Assembly (NCBI RefSeq): GCF_001975705.1
Contig: NZ_CP015093.1
Coordinates: forward strand, 3,480,501-3,544,500
From: Salipiger abyssi
Lineage (GTDB): Bacteria > Pseudomonadota > Alphaproteobacteria > Rhodobacterales > Rhodobacteraceae
Direction: 5' to 3'
DNA: 64,000 nucleotides
A program made the translations under genes and the position numbers. The notes under the pieces are model-generated. The model was given only the letters and a program-made list of their open reading frames with translations. It ran no database searches and had not been told where the DNA came from. Below are positions 63,442 to 64,000 of the stretch, piece by piece (position 1 is the stretch's first letter; every line of letters starts with the position of its first letter).

Positions 63442-64000
63442 ATGCGGGTCGCACAGGATCTGGCGCAGGCCATCGGACATACGCCGCTCATCAAGCTGCG
63501 CAAGGCCAGCGAGATGACCGGCTGCACCATCCTCGGCAAGGCGGAGTTTCTCAACCCCGGCCAGTCGGTCAAGGATCGCGCCGCGCTCTACATCATCCGC
63601 GATGCGGTGGAGAAAGGGCTTCTGGAGCCCGGCGGCACCGTGGTCGAGGGCACCGCGGGCAATACCGGGATCGGGCTGGCGCTGGTCGGCGCGTCGATGG
63701 GGTTCAAGACCGTCATCGTGATTCCCGAGACGCAGAGCCAGGAAAAGAAGGACATGATCCGCCTGGCCGGCGCCGCGCTGGTGCAGGTGCCCGCCGCGCC
63801 CTATGCGAATCCCAACAACTATGTGCGCTATTCCGGCCGTCTCGCCGAAGAGCTCGCCAAGACCGAGGCGCATGGTGCGATCTGGGCCAACCAGTTCGAC
63901 AACGTGGCCAACCGTCAGGCGCATATCGAGATGACCGGCCCCGAGATCTGGGAGCAGACCGACGGCAAGGTCGACGGCTTCATCTGCGCGGTGGGCTCCG
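63442..64000 (+). CDS. cysK: Cysteine synthase A, cut by the window end
   Basis: The first 186 codons are present; the gene runs past 64000. The PLP-dependent enzyme makes cysteine from O-acetylserine and sulfide. Visible are the start RVAQDLAQAIGHTPLIKL, the PLP-lysine motif NPGQSVKDRAAL (Lys48), the substrate loop VEGTAGNTGIGLALVGASMG and IPETQSQEKKDMIRLAGA. AGGGAGGG lies before the ATG. It follows trgB by 58 bp on the same strand, as in the trgAB-cysK locus. Confidence 0.95.
   Translation, partial: MRVAQDLAQAIGHTPLIKLRKASEMTGCTILGKAEFLNPGQSVKDRAALYIIRDAVEKGLLEPGGTVVEGTAGNTGIGLALVGASMGFKTVIVIPETQSQEKKDMIRLAGAALVQVPAAPYANPNNYVRYSGRLAEELAKTEAHGAIWANQFDNVANRQAHIEMTGPEIWEQTDGKVDGFICAVGS

Overview
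The window looks like chromosomal DNA of a high-GC marine or halophilic alphaproteobacterium of the Rhodobacterales (Roseobacter/Rhodobacteraceae type). Supporting this are the trgA-trgB-cysK tellurite locus first described in Rhodobacter, a TakP-like TRAP transporter, AcuI (DMSP/acrylate metabolism), a BCCT betaine-type carrier, a TrgA-family protein and the glnB-glnA pair. No rRNA, tRNA, CRISPR array or phage integrase was seen.

Layout. 0.1-8.3 kb: coaD, two paralogous glycosyltransferases, a YefM/YoeB-type toxin-antitoxin pair with an octamer tandem repeat in its leader, a small secreted protein, tgt, an Old Yellow Enzyme reductase and two coupled envelope proteins. 8.6-11 kb: lon with a strong terminator. 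11.4-26.7 kb: a complete tetrathionate respiration locus, ttrS-ttrR and ttrB-ttrC-ttrA. It is split by an insert of about 7.9 kb of partly lower GC. The insert carries, on the minus strand, a HEPN-like gene, a winged-helix-like gene, a retron-type non-coding RNA, a retron-type reverse transcriptase and a DUF3800 gene. On the plus strand it carries a secreted TPR-CHAT protease and an intact IS3-family (IS407-type) insertion sequence with a 4-bp target duplication. 27-31.8 kb: a yhiI-rbbA-yhhJ-like export operon. 31.8-39.5 kb: ClC channel, D-lactate dehydrogenase-like flavoprotein, retropepsin-like protease, MarC, ABC-F ATPase, ndk, TfoX C-terminal-domain protein. 39.6-41.8 kb: an ECF sigma / putative anti-sigma / periplasmic sensor operon preceded by two secreted proteins, one with EF-hands. 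42-45.4 kb: DUF3445 protein, two proteins of unknown function and a lytic transglycosylase. 45.9-49.5 kb: glnA, glnB, nnr. 49.8-53.2 kb: a TRAP transporter. 53.4-58.1 kb: DUF2867, DinB-like, acuI, universal stress protein, BCCT carrier. 58.2-64 kb: a lower-GC orphan, a frameshifted cysteine-desulfurase-like gene, photolyase, trgA, trgB and the start of cysK, which runs off the window.

How the genes work together. TtrS/TtrR would sense tetrathionate and switch on the Tat-exported TtrA/TtrB with membrane anchor TtrC; the insert sits between the sensor and structural halves but leaves about 130 bp in front of ttrB. GlnB and GlnA are the core of nitrogen control. AcuI, the stress protein and the BCCT carrier fit osmolyte/DMSP use. 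The most promising undescribed element is the retron-like locus at 14.1-17.6 kb: an RT with YADD box, a 148-nt candidate msr-msd RNA with 11-bp a1/a2 arms and a perfect 19-bp hairpin, plus two coupled unknown genes upstream and DUF3800 downstream. Intergenic repeats (a CCGGACTTGATCCGG-type palindrome and a GGTGGGCAGATTGCCCACC-type palindrome) recur at several places.
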